Positions 18,314 to 26,418 of a stretch of DNA of 64,000 bases are shown here, in pieces. Under the pieces are notes generated by a model. That model did no database searches and was not told the DNA's origin. It saw only the letters and a program-made list of their open reading frames with translations. Numbering within the stretch: the stretch's first letter is position 1; the number at the start of each line of letters is the position of its first letter. The stretch comes from Paenibacillus albus (GTDB lineage Bacteria > Bacillota > Bacilli > Paenibacillales > Paenibacillaceae). Where the stretch lies: NCBI RefSeq assembly GCF_003952225.1, contig NZ_CP034437.1, forward strand, positions 2,786,501 to 2,850,500. The letters are read 5' to 3'. Made by a program: the position numbers and the translations under genes.

Positions 18314-18850
18314 TTAGTCATTTGGAACTTTGTGATCGGTATACCTCGTGACATCTACCCACATGCCAGCGCCAGCACCTCCCAAAGGTTCTCCCGTTTC
18401 TTGATTCACGCAACCTGATAGTGTATAGAACGGACCGCGATCAAACTCAACCGTTTTAAAATCCTCACAAATCGAATTATAGACACCGGAGCCATTGCCC
18501 GCCATGCTATCTCTCGTGGTGTCATAGCTATAATGAATTTGCTTACCATCATAATAGTATTCTTCGATAACGAAGCCACTCTCCATGGTGTCTCTGGTTA
18601 CGCGAACTTGAGCGGGGATTTTCTTACGAAAATCGTTTAAAAATTGTGTCCACTTGTCGATGTTGGAGCTGCTATCTGCAAATCCCCAGATGACCACATC
18701 GCCATTTTGAGCTGCTAGCTCTCGGCTGTATGTTTCAGGTATCGGAGGGAACTCACCATTTGCCGGTTTCTCTTGTTTTCCACACGCTGTTGTTAGAAAG
18801 ATAAGCAAGAGGGACAGTGTAATTAATATCGGTCTCATTGAATTAATCAC
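18314..18850 (-). CDS. Lipoprotein, DUF4362-like
   Basis: 178 residues with a type II signal peptide (lipobox LTTAC, cysteine near residue 23). The mature part includes VVIWGFADSSSNIDKW, RVTRDTMESGFVIEEYYYDGKQIHYSYDTTRDS and two cysteines (SICEDF, LSGCVNQ), features I associate with the DUF4362 family. Function unknown. The acetyltransferase downstream has its own ribosome-binding site. Confidence 0.65.
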   Translation of the reverse strand: MINSMRPILITLSLLLIFLTTACGKQEKPANGEFPPIPETYSRELAAQNGDVVIWGFADSSSNIDKWTQFLNDFRKKIPAQVRVTRDTMESGFVIEEYYYDGKQIHYSYDTTRDSMAGNGSGVYNSICEDFKTVEFDRGPFYTLSGCVNQETGEPLGGAGAGMWVDVTRYTDHKVPND

Positions 18851-18859
18851 CTAGATCGT

Positions 18860-19417
18860 TTATAGATCAAATCGGTTTTTAATGATTTCAGCAACTTCAG
18901 AAGCCGTTAAATTCGTATTGTTTATCCGGATGTAATTTTCTCTGTTGATTTCGCCTTCAAATGAGTTTAATCGATGCTGCTCCACTGTCTGCAGCAGATC
19001 CTGCTCAGAGCGAGCGATATTTCGCTTTGTAGGCTTGTGCTCAAGCCGGTGTGGCGTTTTGTTGCGTTCAATTCTTGTATCGAGATCGGCTTCAAGCTCG
19101 ACAAAATATACTTGTCCATTTTTTTCTTCGATTGTCTTACAAATGTTATCGACATATTCCCAGTCACCTTGCAAATCAAACCCCCATACATACGTAAAAA
19201 TCATACCGTACATGTCACTTGCGGCAGCTGCATCAAATATGTCTTGCCGGAACTGACTAGACAATCGCCACATTTCACGATTAAAGCCAAATAGTGGAGC
19301 GAGCAATTCAATTGTCATGTGGTTGTGGAACAGCTTGAGCTCTGTTACCTTTTCGAGTTCATGTCCCACTGTCATTTTTCCTACCGCTTGCGGACCGAAT
19401 ATGATTACAAATTTCAT
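18860..19417 (-). CDS. P-loop kinase-like protein (AAA_33/shikimate kinase-like)
   Basis: 185 residues. An N-terminal P-loop, FGPQAVGKMTVG (residues 7-18), is followed by features of small P-loop kinases (FHNHMTIELL, VYFVELEADLDTRIERNK). The substrate cannot be told. The gene precedes the DUF4362 lipoprotein and acetyltransferase on the same strand. These three look like ordinary chromosomal accessory genes picked up as cargo. GGGGGATG precedes the ATG. Confidence 0.65.
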   Translation of the reverse strand: MKFVIIFGPQAVGKMTVGHELEKVTELKLFHNHMTIELLAPLFGFNREMWRLSSQFRQDIFDAAAASDMYGMIFTYVWGFDLQGDWEYVDNICKTIEEKNGQVYFVELEADLDTRIERNKTPHRLEHKPTKRNIARSEQDLLQTVEQHRLNSFEGEINRENYIRINNTNLTASEVAEIIKNRFDL

Positions 19418-19566
19418 GAGATCATCCCCCTGGAAGATATTTCAATAATAGTAACATGTATTAAATCCAAGAGGGGATTTTCCTCGAGCTTTTAAAGTTG
19501 GATTATAAAATTTGCGTGTTCAAACGTATATATAAGTGATAACAATCGAAGGGTGTGGAGACCAAA

Positions 19567-19731
19567 ATGACAAGTAGACCTGAGCTTATTGTATTGTGCA
19601 ATCAATTTAATGTTCCATTTACACTGGGAAGAGGATGGTGCCGGCGAACGCGCGCGGCAGCGAAGGTAACATTGGCTGAGGGCGATTACATTGAATTTAT
19701 GAAACGTGCTGGCTGGAAATCTATTATTTAA
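19567..19731 (+). CDS. 54-residue basic protein, unknown
   Basis: Begins MTSRPELIVLCNQF and contains GRGWCRRTRAAAKVTLAEGD. GGTGTGGAG upstream of the ATG and a perfect terminator three bases after the stop support a real small gene. Basic and without TM segment; not recognised. Confidence 0.55.
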   Translation: MTSRPELIVLCNQFNVPFTLGRGWCRRTRAAAKVTLAEGDYIEFMKRAGWKSII

Positions 19732-19733
19732 GT

Positions 19734-19776
19734 AAAAAAGATGGGATCCATCCAAAATGGATCCCATCTTTTTTTC
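19734..19776 (+). terminator. Terminator
   Basis: AAAGATGGGATCCAT pairs perfectly with ATGGATCCCATCTTT, followed by a T run. Confidence 0.9.
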
Positions 19777-19875
19777 ATGGAAAGGCTGTATGCTCAATAT
19801 TCAAGTATTAACTTTACGGTACAACGTCCCTTAGCTCGCGCCGATCATTCATCGCCTAGGTGATTCCATCGGGCA

Positions 19876-20049
19876 TCAAATGATACTTTTCAAGAAATGA
19901 GTTAATTCTTCAAGTGAATCAAATGCATGGAGCTCATATACCATTTTGGATTTATCAGCGAGTTCTTCGGCGTGCTCAAACGTTGTTTTAATTGCGATCA
20001 TCTTACCGTCATCGTAATAGTTAATTACGTACCATGTATTTGGTTTCAT
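19876..20049 (-). CDS. 57-residue protein, unknown
   Basis: Starts MKPNTWYVINYYDDGKM at ATG 20049, which has AAAGGATG upstream at normal spacing. Acidic and soluble. Its pattern (WYVINYYDDGKMIAIKTTFEHAEELA) loosely resembles the 21861-22121 protein (WFVAYAFKDEDYMLLIT), suggesting a small family. Function unknown. Confidence 0.5.
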   Translation of the reverse strand: MKPNTWYVINYYDDGKMIAIKTTFEHAEELADKSKMVYELHAFDSLEELTHFLKSII

Positions 20050-20131
20050 ATTAATCATCCTTTAAGACTATCGAGCGCGTATATATAAGCAATATCAGGA
20101 CAGCTATAAATGCTAAATGCTGGAGCCAATG

Positions 20132-20692
20132 TCAAGCTTCTTTCACCCTACGATACAGCGTCGCCTTACTTACACCGGTCATGGACGTAATATCCGCAAT
20201 GCTGTATTCCTGGCTTCTGTAGAGCCGCAAGGCACGTTCAATGTCTGCAGCGTCCTTTTGGGGGCGCCCACCGCTGCGACCGCGTGCACGGGCTGCTAAC
20301 AAGCCGGCATGGGTGCGCTCGATGATCATTTCACGCTCAAATTCCGCAAGCGCAGCTAGCATGTTGAACATGAGTCTTCCGATCGCAGTCGACGTGTCGA
20401 GCTTTTCTTTGAGCGACACGAATTCGATGTTATGAGTTTTAAAATGCTCCGAGAGCTCGATCAGGTGTTTGGCGCTGCGTCCAATCCGGTCAAGCTTCCA
20501 AATGATGATGGTGTCGTCTGGCTGAGCGTAAGCAAGCAGCCGCTCAAGCTCCGGTCGATCCTTTTTAGAGCCTGTCATCTTTTCTTTGAACATGTCCCGG
20601 TCTTCGACGCCTGCGGTGCGCAGGGCGTCGATTTGAAGCTCTAAATGCTGGTCGTCGGTCGAGACGCGGGCGTAGCCGAGTTTTCTACTCAA
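20132..20692 (-). CDS. Serine recombinase (resolvase/invertase family)
   Basis: About 186 residues. Resolvase N-terminal domain with KLGYARVSTDDQ (catalytic serine near residue 11), IIIWKLDRIGRSAKHLIEL, and AALAEFEREMIIERTHAGL, followed by a C-terminal helix-turn-helix (IADITSMTGVSKATLYRRV). TTG 20692 with GGAGGTATAAA upstream is the best start. Such enzymes resolve cointegrates or invert segments. Within a Tn7-like element whose TnsA function is doubtful, cointegrate resolution would make sense, but a res site was not identified. Confidence 0.85.
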   Translation of the reverse strand: MSRKLGYARVSTDDQHLELQIDALRTAGVEDRDMFKEKMTGSKKDRPELERLLAYAQPDDTIIIWKLDRIGRSAKHLIELSEHFKTHNIEFVSLKEKLDTSTAIGRLMFNMLAALAEFEREMIIERTHAGLLAARARGRSGGRPQKDAADIERALRLYRSQEYSIADITSMTGVSKATLYRRVKEA

Positions 20693-20769
20693 ATTTATAC
20701 CTCCAAGTTTAATTTCAATCGTTCTGGTAAAAATGAATATCACCTCTGAAAGAAGGGAGGTGCAGGTTC

Positions 20770-20853
20770 ATGAAAAAATTTCTATCTACAATCGTTTTTT
20801 TAGGCGGAATCGCGTTAACCGTGATCGAGTGGTACGAACAAAATAAGAAGTAA
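20770..20853 (+). CDS. 27-residue hydrophobic peptide, possible type I toxin
   Basis: MKKFLST then a hydrophobic helix (IVFLGGIALTVIEWY) and a charged tail EQNKK. A strong ribosome-binding site (GAAGGGAGG) sits nine bases upstream, and a terminator follows about 100 bases later. Size and layout resemble TxpA/BsrG-like membrane toxins controlled by antisense RNA. No homology is claimed; it could be another small membrane peptide. Confidence 0.5.
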   Translation: MKKFLSTIVFLGGIALTVIEWYEQNKK

Positions 20854-20954
20854 TCACGGCGATACTTTCGCCTCAACATGAGATGGTATGCGCCTGAAGC
20901 ATACGTTGCCAACAAGAGCGGTATGTGTCTTATACATACTTAGTCAACACGAGC

Positions 20955-20980
20955 GGGAACCATAGTAGGTTCCTTTTTTT
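20955..20980 (+). terminator. Terminator after the small hydrophobic peptide
   Basis: GGGAACC and GGTTCC stem with a seven-T run. Two further small hairpins (GTATGC/GCATAC near 20888 and GTATGT/ACATAC near 20920) precede it in the 3' region. Confidence 0.75.
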
Positions 20981-20989
20981 GTTGCGCGC

Positions 20990-21125
20990 GAGTCTCAAAA
21001 ACGGCAAATCCGGCTTATATTGATGCTTTGATAGTGAGACGGCATTTGGAACCAAAGAATAATGGTTTACGATTGAAAATCGCAGTTCCTTCGCCAAGTC
21101 TCAATTTTCACCGTTTTTGAGACTC
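20990..21125. repeat. 136-bp imperfect palindromic segment
   Basis: GAGTCTCAAAAACGG at 20990-21004 is perfectly inverted as CCGTTTTTGAGACTC at 21111-21125. Inner GAGACGG and GTCTCAA copies extend the symmetry. No coding content. It could be a MITE-like remnant or a recombination site. Confidence 0.6.
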
Positions 21126-21161
21126 ATCTGCTTCGAACGCTGCACCTGTCATCCCATCCGG

Positions 21162-21548
21162 TTATTTTCTTTCCGGGATTCCAAGTCGCTCCGCAAGCCA
21201 CGGCTCGATCTCTTTAACGGCTTTGAACATCTTTTCGATTTTGCCGTCGATCAGCACAAAAAACTCATAATCATGAAAGTTGAGCTTGATCTCAATTGTG
21301 AGCTCGCCTAGCAAGAGCCGAGCTTTAAATCGGTGAACTCGCTCATAACGAGCTCCATAGCTTTTTAACCAATTTTGCAGCGTCCACAGCTGCGATTCCA
21401 CCTGATATTTGGACGGCTTATAGAATAGCGCCATGTTGTCCATAAACGCTTTCACAATTTCCGGACTTTTATCAGTCTTTCTGCGCTCAAACAATTTCAC
21501 CATCCGCTCGAGCGCTTGCCGTTTGGCTTTGGTTAGGCGCGGTGACAT
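21162..21548 (-). CDS. Unknown 128-residue protein
   Basis: Basic helical N-terminal half (LTKAKRQALERMVKLFERRKTDKSPEIV) and a C-terminal part ending IEKMFKAVKEIEPWLAERLGIPERK. Not recognised. It follows the 50-residue gene at 21552 on the same strand with three bases between them. An 81-base piece of its 3' end is repeated at 42301-42381, so the locus has taken part in a duplication. Confidence 0.55.
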   Translation of the reverse strand: MSPRLTKAKRQALERMVKLFERRKTDKSPEIVKAFMDNMALFYKPSKYQVESQLWTLQNWLKSYGARYERVHRFKARLLLGELTIEIKLNFHDYEFFVLIDGKIEKMFKAVKEIEPWLAERLGIPERK

Positions 21549-21551
21549 AGG

Positions 21552-21704
21552 CTACACTTTCTCTTGATTTTCTTCTGGGTTAAATATGTCTGGCATGTTT
21601 GTGCTTGTGAACTCATGCAAATTTGTATACAACTCATCGAGCAAATCGCTTACTTCTTGTGTAGCTTCAACTCCCCAAAGGGAGGCTTTTTTCGGTTTTG
21701 ACAT
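21552..21704 (-). CDS. Unknown 50-residue protein
   Basis: Begins MSKPKKASLWGVEATQEV and is acidic towards the end (FNPEENQEKV). TAGGAGTGG lies upstream of ATG 21704, and the next gene starts almost at its stop, indicating a two-gene operon. Not recognised. Confidence 0.5.
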   Translation of the reverse strand: MSKPKKASLWGVEATQEVSDLLDELYTNLHEFTSTNMPDIFNPEENQEKV

Positions 21705-21743
21705 GAGACCACTCCTAACTTGGTATTGTATTTTTAGTCAAAT

Positions 21744-21781
21744 AAAATAGGAACGCCGCTAATGCTAAGCGTTCCCATTTT
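21744..21781. terminator. Terminator-like hairpin
   Basis: AAAATAGGAACGC pairs with GCGTTCCCATTTT (one bulge). It is flanked by T and A runs, so it can act both ways; it lies between two minus-strand genes. Confidence 0.65.
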
Positions 21782-21860
21782 ATTGAGTTTATATACCTTG
21801 GATTAACTGCAATAATGTTAGAAGTTTACTGGTGTGCTCCATGACCGCATGATTTCACCG

Positions 21861-22121
21861 TTATCGTTTGCTAGGTGAAGGGACATGGTTATCCAATTCT
21901 CTCGATTGGTTTATTTTATTTTCAAATGCCATCGTAAATAACTTCGCCTCGGATAAGGTTTGAAATTCAAACACTCTATACTGATCTGAGAAACAGCTGG
22001 CAAACGTTTCTACCCTATCATGGTCCGTGATCAGGAGCATATAATCCTCATCTTTGAATGCATAGGCTACGAACCATTTATCTTCCGTGCGGATAGCCTT
22101 CCCAATATATTCAATATTCAT
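21861..22121 (-). CDS. Unknown 86-residue protein
   Basis: Starts at ATG 22121 (MNIEYIGKAIRTEDKWFVAYAF) with AAGGTGAG upstream. Soluble, no recognised domain. Weakly similar in pattern to the 57-residue protein at 19876. Confidence 0.5.
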   Translation of the reverse strand: MNIEYIGKAIRTEDKWFVAYAFKDEDYMLLITDHDRVETFASCFSDQYRVFEFQTLSEAKLFTMAFENKINQSRELDNHVPSPSKR

Positions 22122-22436
22122 TGTACTCACCTTATTTATTGGATTTGCTCGAGCATATACCGATCCTATAACTTTGATTGTGTGTCGTCAATTTGCAAAA
22201 AGGTGAGTAAATACGAGTGATTTTAAGAGAAAAAATTTTCAGTAAAAAAAACTTGAACGAGATGCCTTCTAGCCAATGATAGGTGATGAATTGCTTTTGA
22301 AGTTGCTGATCCCAAAATAGGAGCGTTGTTTAATTAACGACGATCAAACACTTGTGTTTAGCTTGTTAAATTCCAAATGCTGGTTGCAATAAATTATGAT
22401 AATCTATTTGTGGTAAAAGAAAGGGGAGAGCTTGCT

Positions 22437-22808
22437 GTGAGAATCACTTTGGAAATGAGCAAAGGGGCATTTATCGTAGCTAAAAAAGTTTTTTTGGAAC
22501 AAAAAACAAGAACAGAAGGAAAAGTTGAAATCAACAGGTCTACCGGTATGAATGAAGGTTCCGCACAAGCATTCATTACCATCTTTTTAGCGATGATGAG
22601 TGGAGAAGCATACAAGAGAGCTTTTAACAACGAAACGAATAAATTTCTACTCGAGAACATACGAAGAGAGTTTGGCGAAAAATATTTTCATAATGCGCTG
22701 AATGCTGCGCAAAAACATGTCGATTATTATGCCACACTTGGAAAAGGTAATTTATCGGGATTACAAAGTATCATTAATGAAATGCGGCTTAGCTGTGTGG
22801 TATCTTAA
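22437..22808 (+). CDS. Orphan domain resembling the N terminus of some HNH restriction enzymes
   Basis: About 123 residues from GTG 22437, which follows GGGGAG. The pattern GAFIVAKKVFLE, then NRSTGMNEGSAQAFITIFLAMMSGE, TNKFLLENIRREFGE and HVDYYATLGKGNLSGLQSIINEM recalls the domain that precedes HNH nuclease domains in certain predicted restriction endonucleases. No HNH domain is present, so this is either an independent protein or a truncated gene. The comparison is from memory. Confidence 0.45.
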   Translation: MRITLEMSKGAFIVAKKVFLEQKTRTEGKVEINRSTGMNEGSAQAFITIFLAMMSGEAYKRAFNNETNKFLLENIRREFGEKYFHNALNAAQKHVDYYATLGKGNLSGLQSIINEMRLSCVVS

Positions 22809-22819
22809 TCAGAATCGAA

Positions 22820-22860
22820 AGTAGTAAAGACGAATCCAGTATGGATTCGTCTTTACTACT
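22820..22860. terminator. Strong hairpin terminator
   Basis: An 18-base perfect stem (AGTAGTAAAGACGAATCC with its inverse) directly after the orphan-domain gene. Confidence 0.75.
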
Positions 22861-22912
22861 TTGGATCATCTCACACCTGCGGTGGTGAAGGGCAAAGTAG
22901 TTTTTAATATTC

Positions 22913-22941
22913 TTTACATGTTAAGTACCTGTGAATATAGT
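22913..22941 (+). promoter_or_regulatory. Promoter for the secreted stalk protein
   Basis: TTTACA at 22913-22918 and TATAGT at 22936-22941, with a 17-base spacer. A leader hairpin follows at 23021-23060 (GAGTTCCTTT with AAAGGAACCT, plus CTATC/GATAG), ahead of the 23088 start. Confidence 0.55.
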
Positions 22942-23087
22942 AAAATTATGCCATGGATTTTGTCGGAAGCGGGGTTATTATGTAATACGGATACCGATTT
23001 GATACCTTAAACTAATATCAGAGTTCCTTTTCTATCCCTGATAGAAAGGTAAAGGAACCTTTATTAAAAGAAAAGATGGGGGATCAT

Positions 23088-24881
23088 ATGAGAAAATTAA
23101 GATTTGTAATACACTTTCTTGCGTTGCTGTTAATAACTAATTGTTTTACGTTTCCTGCATTTGCTGAAAGCGCTGAGTCATCAATCGTCAATGTTAATGG
23201 AAGTGTAATTGTCGTAGATGGAAAGCCTATAGCACAGGACAACGATCCGATTAGTGTATCAGGTACGCTGCTTGTACAACTTAAACCGATCATGACGGCA
23301 TTAAATGCATCTTTTAGTTGGGATGATTCTTCAAAAACAATAACAGGCAAGAAAAATAAAATTGAATTTAGAATCCAAATTAATAGTTCTTCAGCAATTT
23401 TGAACGGAATAAAAGTATCTTTGCCCACACCAGCAATACAGATGAACGGCAAAATCATGATCCCATTGCGATTTTTAACAGATACCTTTGGAGCCCAATT
23501 AAAAATTACTCCGTATCCCCAAATGCCCACACTAACTTTTGATAGCAAGGAAATTGCATATCGAAAAGCGTATGATGATGCTGTGAAAACTTATAATAAA
23601 TTCTTGAATACTTATAAGACTAAACAACAAGCTTTGGAAAAAGCAAAACATGCCGGTGCGTATACTTTACAGGGACAAATCTTTTCACTCGATCCATTTG
23701 CGATTTATGGCAGATCAACTCCGCAAGGAAGTTACAGTTCAAGTGATCCCGGTTTTTTGATCGATAATTCCTATATCGTCATAACAAATCCGGATAAGAA
23801 AAATATACGCTACGGTAAAACTTATTTTGGGACTCATTACTACCTTGGTACAGAAAGCCATAACGGAACATTACTTTTTGTATTTGGACCGCAACCAAAA
23901 AGCACTCAGAAAAAAATAAAAGAAGCTGAAAAGGCTGTAAATAGTTCAGGAAATGACGTAAATACTGCTAAAAAAGCTATTGCCACAAAGAAAGAGAATT
24001 TGGTTTCCTATGTGAAAAACAAATATGGTACCCAATTATCAAGTGACCCAAAAAACTACATTGTCTTATTCAAATACGCAATGCATTTAGATAATCTTTC
24101 AGTTTTTCTGACAGATAAAAACCTGCAAGAAATGTCTAACAGCAGTTTTGATCAGGCAATAAAATTAGATCCAGTAATGAAAAATTATCGTTCTGTTTAT
24201 TTTTCAAAAGCAGATGAATGGTCAAAGCGTAAGGAAACGTTAAAAAAGATTGCAACTGTCGACCCTTATATTTTATTGAATACTTGTTTTTCGGATCGCG
24301 ATTATTATGAAGCTGCGAGTGTCCTTTCAGAAGTAAACACTGATTTAATGGAATACGCATTACAAAAAGCAAGCATCAGTAAAAACCCTGAGATAATTAC
24401 AGGAATTCAGAAAATCAGAGCAGATGTAGCAGCTAAAATTCATGCAGAGGAACAGAATAAGCAAGAAGAAGCAAGACAAAAAGAATTAGAGCAGCAGGAA
24501 ATTGAGAATAAAAAACAAGAGGAAGAACAACAGAAACAAGAAGCGGATGAAAAAGCAAGAGAATTAGCGAAAAAAAACGAGCAAATAAGACAGATTAAGC
24601 AAGGCTTTTTGGATCTAATGGCAAAGTTTGAGGCGGATTTTAACTCTCGATACTCAAGTATGAGTCTTGCCGAACGCGCTGGTCTTCAAAGCGAGCTTCA
24701 AAACACATATTTGGTTCCACTGAGTACCTACAAGGGTCAAGTCAACAAAATAGCTTATGGATATTTTGAAGACGCCATCAACATGGTTTTAACCCAACCT
24801 GACAATTACATGTATGTTATTTCCGATCGAATTAAATTCGCAAAGAGTTGGTTAGATCAAGATTATGGTTCGCCTTCATAG
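23088..24881 (+). CDS. Secreted protein with a copper-amine-oxidase-type N-terminal domain and coiled coil
   Basis: About 597 residues. A signal peptide (FLALLLITNCFTFPAFA) is followed by a stalk-like domain of the Cu_amine_oxidN1 type (IVVDGKPIAQDNDPISVSGTLLVQLKPIM ... MIPLRFLTDTFGAQL), common in Paenibacillus surface proteins. A long middle region of unknown fold follows, then a Gln/Glu/Lys-rich coiled coil (residues 460-510). ATG 23088 has GGGGGATC upstream. Probably surface-located or released; function unknown. Confidence 0.7.
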   Translation: MRKLRFVIHFLALLLITNCFTFPAFAESAESSIVNVNGSVIVVDGKPIAQDNDPISVSGTLLVQLKPIMTALNASFSWDDSSKTITGKKNKIEFRIQINSSSAILNGIKVSLPTPAIQMNGKIMIPLRFLTDTFGAQLKITPYPQMPTLTFDSKEIAYRKAYDDAVKTYNKFLNTYKTKQQALEKAKHAGAYTLQGQIFSLDPFAIYGRSTPQGSYSSSDPGFLIDNSYIVITNPDKKNIRYGKTYFGTHYYLGTESHNGTLLFVFGPQPKSTQKKIKEAEKAVNSSGNDVNTAKKAIATKKENLVSYVKNKYGTQLSSDPKNYIVLFKYAMHLDNLSVFLTDKNLQEMSNSSFDQAIKLDPVMKNYRSVYFSKADEWSKRKETLKKIATVDPYILLNTCFSDRDYYEAASVLSEVNTDLMEYALQKASISKNPEIITGIQKIRADVAAKIHAEEQNKQEEARQKELEQQEIENKKQEEEQQKQEADEKARELAKKNEQIRQIKQGFLDLMAKFEADFNSRYSSMSLAERAGLQSELQNTYLVPLSTYKGQVNKIAYGYFEDAINMVLTQPDNYMYVISDRIKFAKSWLDQDYGSPS

Positions 24882-24897
24882 TAACTGATAGCAGAAT

Positions 24898-24935
24898 AAA
24901 AATAGCTTGCCGCTCCTATCCGGCAAGCTATTTTT
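24898..24935. terminator. Bidirectional terminator
   Basis: AAAAATAGCTTGCCG pairs perfectly with CGGCAAGCTATTTTT. Confidence 0.9.
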
Positions 24936-24946
24936 ATGTTTCCAGG

Positions 24947-25408
24947 CTATCGGTTGCTTAGTTTAAGCTTTTCTTTAATTTGATTCAAGTAGTCATGGAC
25001 GTGATGAAAAAAAACATCTACATACCGTTCACATGAATAGGTGTTGGATCCATTTCCAATATTGAACCTGATATCATTGTTTAATTTTCTTAATTCTCCA
25101 ACCAGCTGTCTTCGCGTTTTGGCGAATTTATCGATGATATTTTTTGCGCTTTCAAATTTATCGATTTATGATATTCCTTCTTCATTATGTAAGTCATTAT
25201 TCGGAAAAGGAGGCAATGTCGCTCCATGAACCATCAAAGGTACCATCGTTTCTAAACTGAGTTTATCCCAATAAAACAGATGACCAACGATTTCTCTAAT
25301 CGACCATTTGCCTTCTGAAATAGGGTCGGTAAGGACAGACTCAGGATAATTCTTGAGTGCCAAAAATGCTTCAATCATATCTTCGAATTGGTTCATTTTT
25401 TCATTCAT
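24947..25408 (-). pseudogene. DinB-like protein gene with an in-frame stop
   Basis: The N-terminal 80 codons give a DinB/DfsB-like sequence (EGKWSIREIVGHLFYWDK). A TAA at 25166-25168 interrupts, and the same frame then continues for about 72 codons (DKFESAKNIIDKFAKTRRQLVGELRKL ...) to a stop at 24947. The total of 153 codons is normal for the family, so one point mutation has split an otherwise whole gene. Confidence 0.75.
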
Positions 25409-25521
25409 TTTATATTACCTCCCAGTGGGAATAAAAACATATGTTCATAATTACTTTGCCTTAAAATATGACAGTAATCATGCCTTCTGACCGTCTCACT
25501 AATGATTTTGTTATGTATTTA

Positions 25522-25731
25522 TCAGGTTCGAGCCAAGCTGACAACGATCTGGCTACGCACATAATAATCAGCTGCCGCCGTCTTGATGGCATGTTCATCA
25601 ACATGCTCAATGAGCCCAACATAATCTGGCTTGTCTTCGGCTTCGCCAGTAAACCAAATTGCGACATTCACTCGGTTTAGCATGCAGATCATCAACTGCG
25701 CGTCGGACAGCGCTTTACGAGAATTCTTCAT
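25522..25731 (-). CDS. Unknown 69-residue protein
   Basis: Begins MKNSRKALSDAQLMICMLN with AAGGGGATG upstream of ATG 25731. It contains VAIWFTGEAEDKPDYVGLIEHVDEHAIKTAAADYYVRSQ. An overlapping frame (25461-25667) extends past its stop, so a frameshift near the 3' end is possible. Not recognised. Confidence 0.45.
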   Translation of the reverse strand: MKNSRKALSDAQLMICMLNRVNVAIWFTGEAEDKPDYVGLIEHVDEHAIKTAAADYYVRSQIVVSLART

Positions 25732-25780
25732 CGTCGGTCATCCCCTTTGGAGAAACAAAAAGAATAAAGAAAAAGAAAAA

Positions 25781-25824
25781 GAAAAAAGCACAGCTAACCT
25801 GAGATCGACCAGGTTAACGGTGCT
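25781..25824 (-). terminator. Terminator reading leftward
   Basis: AGCAC and TAACCTG pair with CAGGTTA and GTGCT. On the minus strand the hairpin is followed by a T-rich tract. It lies upstream of the 69-residue gene, so it may be an attenuator or the end of a lost gene. Confidence 0.55.
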
Positions 25825-26013
25825 TCCGTTAGTTAAAGCGTAACATGACCTTTGATGTACTGGCAATATCTTTGTTGCGCATGCAGAGTATTATATATAA
25901 TTTTCATTCCGTTTGCTTAATAAATAGGGATACTTTATCAGAAAATTACAACTGAAACCCTTGTAGAACATCTTACTGCTAGTCCAGCCGTAGGGGACAT
26001 ATTGTACAGCTAT

Positions 26014-26320
26014 ATGAGCTATGAAAAATTTTGTATTGATCTTGAAATGATAAAAAGATAGTCAAAAGTAATTAAGGCACTATTTGAAAAGTATGAAGTG
26101 TGTATTGTTTTGGCTGCTACATTACGCCCTGAATCTATGTTCAATAAATTCACATAGATAAGAAAAATTTCCCCTTTATCCCCCAAGAGAATATTGTGTT
26201 TTTTGGAAATAAGAATTTAATACATTATTTACTAATCCTTATAATAAATCCAATACAGAACTGGCAAGAGTGAATAGTTGGGAAGAAGTTGCTGATATAT
26301 TTTTTATAGGTTGGCACAAT
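26014..26320 (+). pseudogene. Decayed 5'-nucleotidase (NT5C-type HAD) gene
   Basis: Pieces in different frames match the order of 5'(3')-deoxyribonucleotidase-like proteins: MSYEKFCIDLEMIKR, a stop, then SKVIKALFEKYEVCIVLAATLRPESM. A frame-shifted stretch reading like FPLYPPRE/ENIVFF follows, then TNPYNKSNTELARVNSWEEVAD. Several stops and frameshifts make it non-functional. The stretch 25840-26013 just upstream has no recognisable gene. Confidence 0.55.
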
Positions 26321-26379
26321 TGCAAAAGCTTTACTTAATTAGTGGCTCTGTTATCATTGAATGTTGATTTTCGAGTAAA

Positions 26380-26406
26380 AGAAAACCACCCAGTTAAGAG
26401 GTGGTC
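26380..26406 (-). terminator. Terminator of the lipoprotein nuclease gene
   Basis: ACCACC at 26385 pairs with GGTGGT at 26400, with a T-rich tail on the minus strand. Confidence 0.6.
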
Positions 26407-26418
26407 AATTGAATTATC

